Source: Ursus arctos (lineage: Eukaryota > Chordata > Mammalia > Carnivora > Ursidae). Taken from it: a DNA stretch of 64,000 bases. Shown in pieces: positions 55,076 to 64,000 of the stretch. Positions within the stretch are counted from its first letter, which is position 1. Every line of letters begins with the position of its first letter. The position numbers and the translations under genes are program-made. The notes below the pieces were generated by a model. That model was not told the origin of the DNA, did not search any database, and saw nothing but the letters and a program-made list of their open reading frames with translations. The stretch is from NCBI RefSeq assembly GCF_023065955.2, contig NW_026622852.1, forward strand, positions 8,278,423 through 8,342,422. The letters are read 5' to 3'.

Positions 55076-57007
55076 TAGTATTATCTGTGATGATGCGTAG
55101 CCTCCTTTGACTAACAAAACCTCCAAACACAGTGTCCTATGGGTTCCTACTAGGACTAGATCACAAACAATATTCATTGATGGACAGTTTTCCTGAGTGA
55201 CTGTACAGTAAGTGTCAGCTGACTGAGCAAGACACTTTCTCTCGCTTCACCACGGACATTTCCTTCAATTTCAGTGAGTGATGTTGCAATACTCTTTAAG
55301 GCTCTCGTTTTTAAGTGCAGTTCCAAACAAGGCTCTCGGATATGTCCAACTTCAATGGCTTTTCTGGAGACTGTGATACGTGATTCTCCTGGGAATTCAC
55401 AAGCGAACACAGTGGTGGTGCCTTCCAGGAGTCAGACTGGTGGCGCATGGAGCCTCTTCAGGTCCGGTCCAAAGAAACATTAGTTAACGTTACTGTAACA
55501 CATCTTTAAGTTGCATAAGGGTTAAGATTCTTCCTTGTGTGTTTATTTGACTGGCAAGAATGATTGAATAATAGGGAAGACTAAACTCAACACCACTAAG
55601 GCTTTTCCTTTCCTCAAAAAGAGCTTCTAGCCATGAAAGGTGGATTTTCTTGCGTTGGCACTACTGTGCAAGAAATGGGAATGACCACGCCCTCACCTCT
55701 CTGGATGCACAAGTCTTTTGTGCTACTCTGCCCAGTTGGGATGCTCCTACTTGTTTTTTAATCCCTGGTCCCTTTACTTCTTGGAGTTGGCCCTGGGGCA
55801 TTCTCTGCAGAGGGCCCGTGACACTGGAAATTCCTCCTTTTGGTTGATCAAAGCTGATGCAGCCTGACCCCACCCCAGGAAGTGGTGGCAGACACATCTG
55901 TTCATTCTGGCTTCCTGCCAATAGGGGATTTACTCTCGGGTGAGTGGGGGAGAGGGACTTTTATGTCGGGAGGGGATTTATTGTTGGCTGACGGGGTGTG
56001 GCGAGTGTGAAGGGTGGGAACCACTTCAGCTCCTTGGCTGGATTGTCTGACTTTTTATGCAGCAGGTTTTAATCTTTGTATGTGGGTTCCAAGACTTTTG
56101 TAAAGGGCAAGTGCTGAATCGGTGAACTTTAACGATACACTGAGAAACTTTTGGGGGAGTATAGATTTGCAAAAAGCAAGAAGATGAAAGTGAAGTTTAG
56201 CTGACTGCACACAGTAAGATACTGTTTGGAATCAAACAACGACTGCAGATACAATTCTAGCAGTCCTCGCTGGTTAGCTAGCATAACCCCACGGGAGGAA
56301 GGGAAATAGAAGCCAGGGCACTCAGTGTTCTGAAATCTGGCCTTCTCTGAGGGGCGGGGGGCAGGGGCGGGGGTGTCATTAGACCATTTCACATCTCAAA
56401 GTCTTCATAGCAACAATTGCAATGATACTAAAGTTACACATCAAATTCTGTAAAACATTCCTTATTTTGTGCAACTATTACATGCCAAGAAAGGAAGAGT
56501 ATGGCATTGTATGGTACCGGACCAGGAACATTCAATGCCTAGAGTAGGAAGTTTGTTTGAGACCAGAATACGGTCCTGAGCCAACACCATTTCGGTGATT
56601 CAATAGATGAACAGGAAAGAAATGTCATGGGGGTTAATTGAGTTTAACTTTAGAAGTTGAGAGAAAGCCCCCATTGGGCCCTTCGAAAGTCTTTAACATT
56701 TCTGGCCTTCATATTATTTTTTCAAGACTGCCAAGGCCAGAGATTTTCCCTGGGTATGAACTACCTGCCACCTCACAGATCTTATCTAGCAAGTACTTAC
56801 AGTTTCTATGCCCACTGCCAGGCCATCTGATGAGGTCTACACAGAAGAAATATGAGTTATGATCTCTGTTCTCCATATAGCAGGGATTCTTGTTGGAAGC
56901 CTCAATATGAGGATTCAGGCAGGGCCACAGCCCATCTGTAAATGAGAAAAAGATACTCTCTGACCAGACATAGTCCTGGTTGCACAGTTTTCAAGTGGAG
57001 TGTGGGC
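55076..57007. other. Unique non-coding sequence
   Basis: No SINE or L1. It contains a strong G-rich motif at 56351-56373. Frames at 55174-55410 and 55661-55921 (minus) show no domain I know. Confidence 0.4.
56351..56373 (+). repeat. G-quadruplex motif
   Basis: Four runs of four to six G (GGGG, GGGGGG, GGGG, GGGGG) with loops C, CA and C. The very short loops predict a stable parallel quadruplex on the plus strand. Confidence 0.85.
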
Positions 57008-57029
57008 TACATTTATATATATATATATA

Positions 57030-57222
57030 TTTTTAAAGATTTTATTTATTTATTTGACAGAGATAGAGACAGCCAGAGAGAGAGGGAACACAAGCAGGGG
57101 GAGTGGGAGAGGAAGAAGCAGGCTCCCAGCAGAAGAGTCTGATGTGGGGCTCGATCCCACAACGCCAGGATCACGCCCTGGGCCGAAGGCAGATGCTTAA
57201 CCGCTGTGCTACCCAGGTGCCC
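57030..57222 (-). mobile_element. SINEC, young, with TSD
   Basis: Near-consensus minus-strand copy (head GGGGCACCTGGGTAGCACAG at its right end). CTACATTTATAT occurs at 57008 and 57223, and the left copy is expanded into (AT)n up to 57030, so the TSD seeded a small AT repeat. Confidence 0.94.
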
Positions 57223-57302
57223 CTACATTTATATTTTTGACCCATACATCTTTGTGTGCTTTGAATTCTATCATATTTTATGGATACGGAGCATGATATC
57301 TT

Positions 57303-57996
57303 TTTTTTTAAATGATTTTTTATTATATTATGTTAGTCACCATACAGTACATCCCCGGTTTCCAATGTAAGGCTCGATGATTCATTAGTTGCGTATAACA
57401 CCCAGTGTACTATGCAATACGTGCCCTCCTTACTACCCATCACCGGTCTATCCCATTCTCCCACCCCCCTCCCCTCTGAGGCCCTCAGTTTGTTTCTCAT
57501 AGTCCATAGTCTCTCATGTTTCATTCCCCCTTCTATTTACCCGCCCTTTCTTTATCCCTTTCTTCCCCTACTGATCATCCTAGTTCTTATGTTCCATAGA
57601 TGAGAGAAATCATATGATAGCTGTCTTTCTCTGCTTGACTTATTTCACTTAGCATTATCTCCTCCAGTGCCGTCCATGTTGCAGCAAATGTTGAGAACTC
57701 GCTCTTTCTGATTGCTGAGTAATATTCCATTGTATATATGGACCACAACTTCTTAATCCAGTCATCTGTTGAAGGGCATCTCAGCTCCTTCCACGATTTA
57801 GCTATTGTGGACAATGCTGCTATGAACATTGGGGTGCATATGGCCCTTCTCTTTACTACGTCTGTATCTTTGGGGTAAATACCCAGTAGTGCAATGGCTG
57901 GATCATAGGGTAGCTCAATTTTTAACTTTTTAAGGGACCTCCACACTGTTTTCCAGAGTGGCTGTACCAACTTGCATTCCCACCAACAATGTAGGA
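57303..57996 (-). mobile_element. Young 5'-truncated LINE-1, with TSD
   Basis: The minus strand reads L1 ORF2 C-terminal sequence, with [18 protein letters not shown] near the 5' break, [32 protein letters not shown] and YTMEYYSAIRKSEF in order. The ORF2 stop is about 57587, followed by about 280 bases of carnivore-type L1 3'UTR (GGGAGGGGGGTGGGAGAATG) and a poly-A tail, seen as T9 at 57301. CGGAGCATGATATCTT (57287-57302) and CGGAGGATGATATCTT (57997-58012) are the TSD. The frame is open over the remaining ORF2, and the 169-codon ORF (57587-58096) adds flank at its N terminus. Reverse transcriptase and endonuclease are absent, so it is inert. Confidence 0.96.
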
Positions 57997-58012
57997 CGGA
58001 GGATGATATCTT

Positions 58013-59660
58013 AATGGAGTTGTGGGATACGTCTGTCAGAAATCTTAGTTTCATAAGGGCCCACAAAAACCTTTCTGGTAAATAAATCATCTTCAAGGAA
58101 GAGAAATTAGAAGCAGACCAGTTTAATCCAAGGGAAACACATCAGAGGAGAATAGTCTGAGAGGGTGCAAAGGCAGCATGGCGTCTGTCTCAGAGCTAGG
58201 CGACAGTGGGGAGTGTGTGGTGACTATAGGGCGGCTCGGCCAGTTTGATCCAGCAGCCCAAGAAGCTTCATTACAGACCAGCTGCAGAAGTTGGAGGCTT
58301 TGAGATGGACCCAGAATGGCTAAGTGACAACTTCTCCAGCATGAGATCTGCGAGGGAATGTGGGAAATGTCAGCTCTATCCATCAGCATACATGCGCTCT
58401 TTGGAGAATTCCAGAAATACCTGGACTCCGGAAAGATGTTTAAAAAAGGACCAGAGTCTTAAAACTGTGAGTGGAGGAAGAGTCATAGGAAGATTATTTG
58501 TTGCTGTGATTGTGATACTATTTTTCTCCCAATGCAGGGGTGAACCGGGCAGCACATAAACACACAATGTTGCAATCCACTCCCGTGTAGCTTCTCCTTA
58601 CCACAGGTAATGGAGCACAAGATGGGAGACGACTGCAAAGTGTGAGTCAACACCATTTGTGTATCTTCCACTTCAGTTGGCTTCACTTGTCGGGAATGAT
58701 AGAATATAGAGGACGGCGAGCAACTTCCACAATTACTAATTGGAGGTTCCTGGCTAACGCTCTTCAATTCCTGTTTCAGCAAAGAGGTGAGGGGAGGGGA
58801 GGACAAAGTGAGGAGGAGAATGGTTGAGAGGGGACAAGAGGTGACTGTGTGTAGAGCATGAGTAGAAGGTGTGTGAAGGGGATTATATCCTAATTCAGGA
58901 ACCAGGGCTCCTGGGTTCTCTGCCTCATTCCTCTCCAGCCTGCAAAGCAGGAGTGGGAAAATCATTTCCCTTCTCTGAGCTTTGATGTTCTCATCTGTAA
59001 AATGGATTGAACTGATTAGCTTTCAGAGTTCTTCCCTGAGTCTGATGCTCAACATTTGTCTCTGAAAACAATAATTGTTGAAAATGAAATTTTGCCTACC
59101 CACCCTGTGAATGGTTTGTGGCTTCTTTCAGTAGGATAGAACTACCACCAAAGTGTCACGTGAAAGGGTTAGCGTTCTGACTGGAGCCTTTTGGTCAGTG
59201 ACTAATTCAAGCTGAGGCCTGCACGTACCCATACAGCAATGTTTCGGCACTGCTGAGTATCCCATGTTGTGCTGGGTCTCCTGCTCTTCCTTTGCTCTCC
59301 TGCTTCCTACATGTCAGTTTCCTACTTCCTTTTTGGTCACTGTGTAAGTGTGTAGGACTTTCAACCCTATCAGATTGGCTGGGCATTTAGGCTGTGTTTT
59401 TGCACGTCCTGCCAACATCAGCATGGTCATTTACCTCTGTTTATTTTCCCTTCCCAGACATCAGCTGTTGTCTGCATTCCAGCACCCCCGCAAAAGTACT
59501 ATCTCCCCTAGCGAGGCTGCAATGCCTCTGATTGTTGCTAAGTTTGGTGGACCTGGGAGTCGGACCAGCAATCGCAGGCACCCATCAAACAGCAGCCCGT
59601 GACATTTGATTTCTCCAAATTTTCTGTATCTCTGCAACAGCAATTGGAATGACATTTTAT
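58013..59660. other. Unique non-coding sequence
   Basis: A MIR lies at 58900-59045 (listed separately). Open frames at 58245-58559 (plus) and 58483-58965 (minus, 160 codons) are unidentified. A GCAGCATGGCGTCTGTCTC start-like context lies near 58172 (see findings). Upstream of 59660 nothing else is recognisable. Confidence 0.35.
58900..59045 (+). repeat. MIR fragment
   Basis: TTCCCTTCTCTGAGCTTTGATGTTCTCATCTGTAAAATGGATTG is MIR core and 3' wording. Confidence 0.7.
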
Positions 59661-59866
59661 TTATTAATTTTTAAAGATTTTATTTATTTATTTGAGAGAA
59701 TGAGAGAGAGAGTGAGAGAGCACAAGCGGGGGTAGGGAGGGGCAGAAAGAGAGGGAGAAGCAGGCTCCCTGCTCAGCTGGGAGCCTCATGCTGGGCTTGA
59801 TCCCAGGACCCCAGGATCATGACCTGAGCAGAAGCGGTTAACCAACTGACCAATCCTGGTGCGCCT
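59661..59866 (-). mobile_element. SINEC, older, with TSD
   Basis: Minus-strand head GGCGCACCAGGATTGGTCAG (mutated), body CTTCTGCTCAGGTCATGATCC, CT-rich part, (AAAT)n-type tail. GAATGACATTTTA (59648) and GAATGACATCTTA (59868) flank it. Confidence 0.93.
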
Positions 59867-59880
59867 CGAATGACATCTTA

Positions 59881-60096
59881 AATAAACAGTTTTATGAGAA
59901 AGAGAGGAAGTCAGGAGAGGGACAAAGAGAAGAGAGGAGAAGAGAGGAAGCTAAACTATCAGGGAAGGAACCCAGAGAAGAACGGACTCCTTTCCACACT
60001 TCCTTCCATCACGCATATGAGAATTTTGCCTTTTTAGGATATATCAATCCACTTTTTGATCAAACTATAATTTCAACATTAAAAAATTAATTTTAG
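59881..60096. other. Purine-rich then unique sequence
   Basis: AGAGAGGAAG-type purine stretch at about 59890-59950, then unique AT-rich sequence. Confidence 0.35.
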
Positions 60097-60287
60097 GGGT
60101 GCCTGGGTGGCTCAGTCAGTTAAGCGTCCTACTCTTGGTTTTGGCTTAGGTCATGATCTCAGGGTCGTGAGATCAAGCTCTGAGTGGGGCTCTGAACTCA
60201 GTGTGGAGTCCGCTTGAGATTCTCTCCCCTCTGTCCCTGCCCCTCCCCCAGCTCACATGCTCTCTCTCTCTCTCTAAAACAAACAAA

Positions 60288-60318
<31 letters not shown>

Positions 60319-60323
60319 AATCT
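60097..60323 (+). mobile_element. SINEC, full length, with TSD
   Basis: Head GGGTGCCTGGGTGGCTCAG, GTTTTGGCTTAGGTCATG, CAGGGTCGTGAGATCAAGC, GAACTCAGTGTGGAGTCCGC, CT-rich part and (AAAT)n tail at 60284-60321. AAAAAATTAATTTTAG (60081-60096) and AAAAAATTAATTGTAG (60325-60340) are the TSD copies. This subtype (CTCTTGGTTTTGGC) is an older one than the CACAGCGG copies. Confidence 0.93.
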
Positions 60324-60340
60324 TAAAAAATTAATTGTAG

Positions 60341-61224
60341 ATTGATTCTAATCTCTGATATTTTGACTACAGTTTGCAATCCATCAGGTTTGGCCTGACC
60401 TAAGGAATTTTAGGCACTTTTCCAGAATTATCTGAGAGCAAGGTCCTGGTAATTTGTCACCCATGCTAAAGAATCTTCATGGGCTCCTTGACCCCAGTAT
60501 ACTTTTCTAGTTTTGAATCAAGCAGATTTTTTTTTGTCTGTTTCCAATGCTTTTCCACAGTAGCTAATATAGTTGAAAATATATGGTTTTCATATAGTTG
60601 AAAATAGTCTTACACATTTGAATTCACAAAAATACTAAAACTACTATTCCTATAGCTAGAATTTCAGGTTAATTTCTTATTGAAGCTATGTTGAATTAAG
60701 TCCGCATACTTCTTAAACTAGATACCTATCAAGAAAGTACCTGAAATCTTCCACAACTACTCTCACGCCCTCTGTATGAATGAATGAGATCACCTGTATC
60801 GTTCCCATTTGAACGTTGTTGCAGAAGAAATAGAGAAAGATTATGTGGTTTGAGGATCGATTGACCAACATCTATATCGATGACAGGAGGAAAAAAGTGA
60901 TTAAGTGAAGGCAAAAGGATTTCTGTCTTACAATATTGAAAATATTAATGATGGGGAGGAAATAAAATACTGGGCCCAGCTGATAATTATTGTGGAATTT
61001 GCTTTCCCAGACATCTTTTGTATCATGATAATAAAAAACACATATAAAATTATGAGGAATGATTTAGAAGCGATTTGGCTCTCAATAAGGTTAGAGGGAG
61101 AAATTTAATTGGGTCGCTTATTATCAGATATCAAAATAAGCAATATAGGCCAGGAACAAATGGATGCTGCTGCTGATTTTCTGTGTTTATGGAAAATGAT
61201 AGAAAGGGAAAGGAAAGATGAAAC
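60341..61224. other. Unique non-coding sequence
   Basis: AT-rich. CATATAGTTGAAAATA is duplicated near 60573 and 60593 (two copies about 20 bases apart). No exon supported. Confidence 0.4.
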
Positions 61225-61420
61225 AAAAAATGTTAAGTGCCTACTATATGCCAGTCTTTTGCTTGGCAATGACCTCACTTAATCCTCATACCAACTTCCC
61301 TGAAGGAGTTGCTGGTATCCTCCTTTTACAGATGGGGAACCATAGGAGGTGGAAAGTAACTGGTCCAGAGTCCCACCGCCAGGATTTTAGCTGAGCTCTT
61401 TGTTCTTTCCACCTTGATCT
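61225..61420 (-). repeat. MIR SINE
   Basis: TAAGTGCCTACTATATGCCAG..., CACTTAATCCTCATACCAACTTCCCTGAAGG, TTTTACAGATGGGGAACCATAGG and GTAACTGGTCCAGAGTCCCACC follow minus-strand MIR order. Confidence 0.75.
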
Positions 61421-61751
61421 CTTGCTTATTTGTGTTTTATCATTCAGTTCATTCCTTCTTGTTCCAGGGGAATTACACAGGATTTGGATCACCGCTATCT
61501 GTGCAATTCCATATTATATGTTAGTTACCATTTTGAAATAATTTTCGCACTGAATATTGAACAACTCACCAGTTTCAAGATGGCATCTCCATTCTGCATG
61601 TATACGTATTATTTAAAATAAAGAATATCCTTTTTCATTTTGCCCAAAGCAAGGCTCAGTTTCTTCCCACTGAGTTCTGACCACCTGAATCTTCCTGCTC
61701 AGCTCTCTTTTTTCTTCAGTTTATAATGTTTTGCTATGATTTAGATTTTCT
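61421..61751. other. Unique sequence, possible 3'UTR of the EIF3M pseudogene
   Basis: Part of this interval nearest 61751 may continue the minus-strand EIF3M-derived 3'UTR interrupted by the SINE. I cannot place where it ends, and no poly-A tract marks it. Confidence 0.3.
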
Positions 61752-61770
61752 CCAAAAAGAACAAAATTTT

Positions 61771-61961
61771 TTTAAAGATATTATTTATTTATTCGACAGA
61801 GATAGAGACAGCCAGCGAGAGAGGGAACACAAGCAGGGGGAGTGGGAGAGGAAGAAGCAGGCTCATAGCGGAGGAGCCTGATGTGGGGCTCGATTCCGTA
61901 ACGCCGGGATCACGCCCTGAGCCGAAGGCAGATGCTTAACTGCTGTGCCACCCAGGTGCCC
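61771..61961 (-). mobile_element. SINEC, young, perfect 19-bp TSD
   Basis: Near-consensus minus-strand copy. CCAAAAAGAACAAAATTTT is repeated exactly at 61752-61770 and 61962-61980. It interrupts sequence just 3' of the ancestral stop codon of the EIF3M pseudogene. Confidence 0.97.
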
Positions 61962-61997
61962 CCAAAAAGAACAAAATTTTATACATAACATAAAAAT

Positions 61998-62540
61998 TCA
62001 GAAAGACTCACAAGGCTGTTTTTCACTTTCTTCAAATTTTGTTTCCAGGCATTAAGTGTGTAGTACTGTTGTTGCCATTGCTGTTTTCCAAATGTCCGCC
62101 GTGTACTATGACTGACGACAAGACCGTTTTAGTTCTTCCTGCACCAATAACACATGCATCAACACCATTGGCTCCAATCTGAAGTTCTTGCTGCACTGTG
62201 TCAAAAGAAATTTCTTTATTTTTCACTGCCATTCCCATAAAAGTAAGCAGTCTCATTGTTGCCATATTCTGTTCATGTAATAGACCAAGTGAATCAATGA
62301 AGTCTTTGTTAGTCTGATGAAACTTGACATATGATACCAATTTAGCACTCACAAAAATGGTTAGAAGATCATGAATAAGTTCGCCCTCCAAAAATTTGAC
62401 TGGTTTTAAAGGGACAAGATGGTCAAAAAGAAATACATTTAAATATTTCAATGCTCGTACAATACACCTGTGGGTATCAGCGCGGGCCTGGGAAGCGTTG
62501 TTCTCCGTGTAACTTCCTAGCAATTCCACACATGAGTGTG
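61998..62540 (-). pseudogene. EIF3M: EIF3M processed pseudogene, 5'-truncated
   Basis: The functional parent is subunit M of translation initiation factor 3, a PCI-domain protein that helps recruit mRNA to the 40S ribosome. The minus strand here reads its C-terminal half with no introns: VELLGSYTENNASQARAD, then HRCIVRALK, KPVKFLEGELIHDLLTIF, FIDSLGLLHEQNMATM, RLLTFMGMAV and ISFDTVQQELQIGA, all in one frame. After about 62120 a deletion of about 11 codons plus a frame change follows RTKTV. The match resumes in another frame (RTFGKQQWQQ, then LNAWKQNL) and ends at the ancestral stop, 61998-62000. Homology is lost upstream of about 62540, so roughly the N-terminal half is missing. Many substitutions, a broken C terminus and no promoter make it a dead retrocopy. 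The ORF 62032-62589 is therefore not a gene. A SINE has inserted in the 3'UTR region. Confidence 0.92.
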
Positions 62541-63785
62541 ACAGCCGAATACTTACTGAAATACTTTTTTTGGAGAGCCAATGAACCATTCTTCTCTGAC
62601 CATATATGTACTGTCATCATTGTTCAAGTCTGATTATTACCAAGTATGTTTTTGGAAACACATTATCTAGATGTTACAGAGCCTTTCCTAATTTAATTTA
62701 TCGGTGTCAAGGAATTGCGAAATTGTCATAGCAGCATTAATGTTGAATCAATTAAACACACAAAACAGGCTCTGGTGTCTCATGCTGCAAGCAAATCCAC
62801 AGGGACAGAGCATTAAACTTCCAAAGGATGAGTAATCACTGTAAAGAACAGCATATACCTGTGTGAGATGCATATGAAAATATAGGACAATGGCTTTCTT
62901 ATTAGCTGTGAAAAGTTAAAACAAGACACCAACCAGAAAGCTCTCCTATTTCCCAGATGCCTTTCAGGACTGGTATCTCTCTATAGCCTCAAAATCAAAA
63001 GTCAGAGACAGAACAAATTACAATTAATTATTACCACCATAATCCTCCGTCAAGAATCCTTTAGAATGATAACATTTCTTGTAACTGCTGGATTTCTGAG
63101 CCAGAGGTGACCAAAAGCTCATCTATTTTTTAGCATACCATGCAATCCTTTTACATATTAGAGAATATTTGGACAAAAATCAAGGAAATATACACATGAA
63201 ATATTGATTCTTATTTCTGGTGAGTAATCAGGTTAACCCTATTGGTAGAATGAGGTTGAGATAATTAATAGGTAGATTTGCCAAAATGAGTAAATGAATC
63301 CATTACAATACATTATGTCACAATCCTATCTCTGCTACCATCATTTTAAAATAAAAATAACATTTAACAAGTTCTGTGCCCTGAAGTTGAAAATAGAATG
63401 TTATAGAGTTGTCATTATTCTTCTCTGGGAAGGATTGTGACTGATAAGATAACTATTGCCTAAACTATTTTAGTATGTGGAATTGGCACAGATAAATTCT
63501 CTGCTCTATGTACTAATTACAGTAATTTGATCATTATAATGATTATAATTTCATATTCACTTTATATGAGATAGTCTCTTAACACTGCCTGTCACATCAT
63601 AGTAAATTTGCTTGTAAGATTCTTTTGGGGGGAAACTATTATATCTTATCAACAATGTCTTTAGTGGCTTAATTATGATATGCCTTCAGGATTTTTATAA
63701 CACCTCTTGTAAAGCCTGTTTTCTGAATGAGAATGTTATATGTCTAAGAGCTGTGTCAAGATACTGTTTTAGTCAGTTGCATTTC
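62541..63785. other. Unique non-coding sequence
   Basis: AT-rich, no SINE, no L1 until 63790. No exon supported. The first 50 bases may be diverged pseudogene sequence. Confidence 0.4.
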
Positions 63786-63789
63786 TAAT

Positions 63790-64000
63790 ATATTTATAAG
63801 AAAAATTATTGAAAACAACCTGAAATTCCAACAAGGAGGTACTTATTAAATTAATAATGGCATATCCCTGTAATAGACTATCAGGTATTTACAAAAAGAA
63901 TGAGGAAATGCTATGTACTGATTCAGACAGATTACCAAGGTATACTCTGGAATAGAAAGAGCAAGGTACAAAATAGTGAATATAGAATATATTTTTTATA
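63790..64000 (+). mobile_element. Old L1 fragment, continues past the window
   Basis: TTATTGAAAACAACCTGAAATTCCAACAAGG, AATAATGGCATATCCCTGTAATAGAC, AAAAAGAATGAGGAAATGC and AGAGCAAGGTACAAAATAGTG are L1M ORF2 C-terminal and 3' wording in order. It is cut by the right edge. Confidence 0.75.

Noticed and set aside
57587..58096. 169-codon minus-strand ORF as a gene
   Set aside because: It is the C-terminal end of L1 ORF2 joined to flanking sequence; it lacks the catalytic domains.
62032..62589. 185-codon minus-strand ORF as a functional gene
   Set aside because: It is a 5'-truncated EIF3M retrocopy; the C terminus is frameshifted, the N-terminal half is absent and no promoter is seen.
1..64000. 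CRISPR array, operon, prophage or other bacterial system
   Set aside because: Composition and repeat content are plainly mammalian; no direct-repeat array with regular spacers is present.

Overview
The window is nuclear DNA from a carnivoran mammal and carries no intact protein-coding or RNA gene that I can support. The main evidence is fifteen copies of the carnivore tRNA-Lys-derived SINE (SINEC), recognised by the GCGCCTGGGTGGC head, tRNA A/B-box-like body, CT-rich segment and A-rich tail. Many are nearly identical and have intact target-site duplications (TSDs). The CGGTTAAGC / CCTTCGGCTCAGGGCGTGATCC / TCGCTGGCTGTCTCT variant of several copies is the type I associate with bears and panda. 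A caniform, probably ursid, source is therefore my best guess, but this is recall and not a search.

Layout. 0-12 kb is a mosaic of old repeats: MaLR-type LTRs, MER5A hAT elements, a MIR, an old L1 3' end, and an ERVL-like LTR with its putative primer-binding site, interrupted by three SINEs. 12-13.3 kb is unique sequence plus one very young SINE. 13.3-27.6 kb has no SINEC copy. It holds a polypyrimidine tract, MIRs, an MLT1 LTR and a long TE-poor block (about 20.6-24.9 kb) that looks like conserved non-coding DNA. 27.6-38.1 kb is SINE-rich: nine SINEC copies, several nested in LTRs or hAT elements, with a GAAA microsatellite, a short tandem duplication, and a homeodomain-site-rich block at about 36.1-36.5 kb. 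38.1-54.2 kb again has no SINEC, only MIRs, an old L1, microsatellites and long unique stretches. 54.2-62 kb holds more SINEs and a recent 5'-truncated L1 with a clear TSD.

The only recognisable gene-derived sequence is a 5'-truncated processed pseudogene of EIF3M (translation initiation factor 3 subunit M) on the minus strand at about 62.0-62.54 kb. A young SINE lies just downstream of its ancestral stop. Sequence after 62.6 kb is unique until an old L1 runs off the right edge.

The overall picture is an intergenic gene desert or a very large intron. The most interesting unexplained material is the two large SINE-free intervals with enhancer-like unique sequence. No operon or pathway logic applies. 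All repeat family names are from memory of consensus sequences; a RepeatMasker run would settle subfamilies and exact ends.
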